Below, in pieces: positions 62,477 to 64,000 of a DNA stretch of 64,000 bases. The translations under genes were made by a program, and so were the position numbers. A model generated the notes under the pieces. It was not told the DNA's origin. It ran no database searches and worked only from the letters and a program-made list of their open reading frames with translations. The stretch's first letter is position 1, and each line of letters starts with the position of its first letter. Origin of the DNA: Sinorhizobium meliloti (lineage in GTDB: Bacteria; Pseudomonadota; Alphaproteobacteria; Rhizobiales; Rhizobiaceae); NCBI RefSeq assembly GCF_035610345.1, contig NZ_CP141214.1, forward strand, positions 933,267 through 997,266, given 5' to 3'.

Positions 62477-63466
62477 TCACTCGCCCGACGAGAAACGCCA
62501 GGCCGCGCTTGTCCTGCAGCAGCCAGCCTGATCGCCACGACCTGCAACATCACCCTGTGGCAGGTCGGACATCCGCAACAGCGCGTCGCAAAATGCACGT
62601 GCCGCGGGACCGAGATGCTCATCGGTGCTGTGCATCAGGAAGGCGGGTGTCAGCGTTTCGCCTTGCGGGCCGAATTCAGCGGCGGGTACCCGCACGAGCC
62701 GACCTTCCGCCAGGTCTCGCTCCGCCAGCCAGAGCGGCAGGTTTCCCCAGCCGATGCCGGCGCGGATCAGCGCATGCTTCGTCATGTTGTCACCGACCCG
62801 CCAGGTTCCCGGGGAGAGGACATTGAAGTCACGGCCCTGCGTAAGTGGAGAGGGGTCTTCTGCGACGATCTGCACATGATCGGCCAAGTCCGCTGCCGTG
62901 ATCGGATCACCTGCCGCAGCCCGAAGCCCAAGCGGGTGGTTCGGCGAGACGACTGCCGCGCGCGTGACAAATGCGAGTGCCCGTCGCTGGATACGTGGAT
63001 CAGGAATGTCGATGCCACTGATCGCCAACACGCAACGACGTTCCCTGAGCGCATGCACCGCTTCTCCGAGCGATGCAGTAAGCACCTGCACCGCAACGGA
63101 GGGATAGGCCTCATGCAGTTCCCTCAGCGCCGCTCCAGCGAGCCAGAGCGGGAACTGTGGATCGAGCGCGATTGTCAAGCCAAGTTCCACTCCTTCACCA
63201 AGGCCCCGCGCCCGCGCACGCATCGTATCAGCCTTGAGGAGGATCGCGCGTGCATCACTGAGCAACGAACGGCCCTCTGGCGTCAGCACCGGGCGGTGTC
63301 CGGAGCGGTCGAAGAGACTGAGCCCGAGCTCCGCCTCCAGATTCGCTATCGCGTGGCTTACCGCCGACTGGACGCGGGAAAGCCGCGCAGCGGCCGCGCG
63401 GAAACTGCCCGTCTCCGCGATGGCGACGAAGATACGCATTTGGTCGAGCGTAAGAGCATCCAGCAT
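62477..63466 (-). CDS. LysR-family transcriptional regulator
   Basis: 329 residues. N-terminal winged helix MRIFVAIAETGSFRAAAARL, then RVQSAVSHAIANLEAELGL, followed by the effector-binding domain. About 20 extra residues extend beyond the usual end (GDVAGRGDQAGCCRTSAAWR), possibly reading into the former IS66 sequence. Divergent from the WrbA-like gene, which it probably controls in response to a quinone or oxidant. The start is at 63466 (MLDALTLDQ). Confidence 0.9.
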   Translation of the reverse strand: MLDALTLDQMRIFVAIAETGSFRAAAARLSRVQSAVSHAIANLEAELGLSLFDRSGHRPVLTPEGRSLLSDARAILLKADTMRARARGLGEGVELGLTIALDPQFPLWLAGAALRELHEAYPSVAVQVLTASLGEAVHALRERRCVLAISGIDIPDPRIQRRALAFVTRAAVVSPNHPLGLRAAAGDPITAADLADHVQIVAEDPSPLTQGRDFNVLSPGTWRVGDNMTKHALIRAGIGWGNLPLWLAERDLAEGRLVRVPAAEFGPQGETLTPAFLMHSTDEHLGPAARAFCDALLRMSDLPQGDVAGRGDQAGCCRTSAAWRFSSGE

Positions 63467-63497
63467 GATCTATTCCATCGATCGACTTGAACGATCC

Positions 63498-63546
63498 TTT
63501 CTCAATTATCCTGATCGATTTCCCATGTCATCTATTGGTTGAGAAA
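63498..63546. promoter_or_regulatory. Inverted repeat in the LysR/wrbA gap
   Basis: Perfect 8-base arms TTTCTCAA (63498-63505) and TTGAGAAA (63539-63546), 33 bases apart, between the two divergent genes. LysR tetramers often bind two spaced half-sites; the distance of about four helix turns would fit. Confidence 0.45.
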
Positions 63547-63622
63547 ACAACCAGCGCTGACCGGCACCGCGGCAACGCCCCCGCGTTCCGGGTTACCCAG
63601 TGCAAAGCAAGGATCAGGACAG

Positions 63623-64000
63623 ATGACCAAGGTGCTCGTGCTCTACTATTCCTCCTACGGCCACGTCGAAGCGATGGCGAAGGCTGTCGCGGAAGGCGCC
63701 GGACAGGCGGGCGCCACCGTGGCGCTCAAGCGCGTGCCGGAGCTCGTGCCGGAGGCGGTTGCCAGGAGGTCAGGGTACCGGCTCGACCAGGACGCCCCTG
63801 TTGCGACCGTCGCCGAGCTTGCCGATTACGATGCGATCATCATCGGCACGCCAACCCGCTACGGCAACATGGCAAGCCAGATGAAGAACTTTCTCGACCA
63901 GACCGGCGGCCTTTGGGGCGAGGACAAGCTCGTCGGTAAAGTGGGCAGCGTCTTCACCTCGACCGGTAGCCAGCACGGCGGGCAGGAGACGACGATCCTG
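63623..64000 (+). CDS. wrbA: NAD(P)H:quinone oxidoreductase, WrbA-like (cut by window end)
   Basis: The first 126 residues, open at the window edge. Start [20 protein letters not shown] is the FMN phosphate loop of flavodoxin-like Wrb[21 protein letters not shown] and [14 protein letters not shown] are the further FMN-binding segments of the family. AAGGATCAGGA precedes the ATG. WrbA reduces quinones by two electrons and protects from oxidative stress. Full family length is about 200 residues, so the last third lies beyond the window. Confidence 0.92.
   Translation, partial: MTKVLVLYYSSYGHVEAMAKAVAEGAGQAGATVALKRVPELVPEAVARRSGYRLDQDAPVATVAELADYDAIIIGTPTRYGNMASQMKNFLDQTGGLWGEDKLVGKVGSVFTSTGSQHGGQETTIL

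Noticed and set aside
1..64000. CRISPR array, replication origin or conjugation genes
   Set aside because: No regularly spaced identical repeats, no repABC, dnaA boxes cluster, relaxase or type IV secretion gene was seen in any frame.

Overview
This 64 kb window looks like accessory replicon DNA (large plasmid or chromid) from a member of the Rhizobiales, probably Rhizobiaceae. Reasons: a complete general amino-acid importer of the Aap type, a BetI/ChoX-like choline pair, dense ABC transporters each with its own regulator, high GC, and many broken insertion sequences and toxin-antitoxin genes. No rRNA, full tRNA, replication origin, repABC or CRISPR array was seen. The species cannot be fixed from the sequence alone.

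Layout. 0.3-5.9 kb: a peptide-type ABC importer (binding protein, two permeases, fused double ATPase) with a peptidase scar inside it. 6.2-12.4 kb: a LysR regulator divergent from a cystathionine beta-lyase-like enzyme plus aapJQMP, probably scavenging of sulfur or related amino acids. 12.8-25.7 kb: mostly minus-strand oxidoreductases and hydrolases (two zinc-less MDR reductases, two SDRs, Gfo/Idh/MocA, SnoaL-like, DsrE-like, metallo-beta-lactamase fold, haloperoxidase-like, tautomerase) with an AraC regulator and a large winged-helix/NTPase/TPR regulator. 26.2-27.8 kb: a junkyard of spliced fragments (ISKra4-type transposase, type I secretion ABC transporter, NCS1-like membrane domain). 28.0-36.9 kb: a sugar ABC operon with a PHP-domain hydrolase, divergent from a LacI regulator and a GH38-like protein; two of its transport genes carry single-base frameshifts.

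37-50 kb is the most mobile part: an ISL3-family element interrupted by an IS3-family fragment, an orphan AbiEi antitoxin, ParD with a broken ParE, a four-gene molybdenum hydroxylase operon, a second ISL3 scar in opposite orientation, the mobile mystery protein A/B pair (Xre + Fic), BetI/ChoX, an alpha/beta hydrolase and a dienelactone hydrolase-like gene. A dispersed element of about 45 bp, always in the same orientation, sits at 6.0, 39.8, 45.6 and 49.7 kb and separates these gene blocks. 50.5-58 kb holds small stress-type genes, a CPA1 antiporter, a short methyltransferase and gene remnants. 58.1-60 kb is a DUF433/DUF5615 pair (toxin frameshifted) divergent from a Fic protein whose start lies inside an inverted repeat. 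The window ends with a BCCT transporter, a LysR regulator and the start of a WrbA-like quinone reductase.

The best candidates for something undescribed are the repeat-delimited cassette pattern, the palindrome-controlled Fic/DUF433 module, and the oxidoreductase cluster under the NTPase-TPR regulator.
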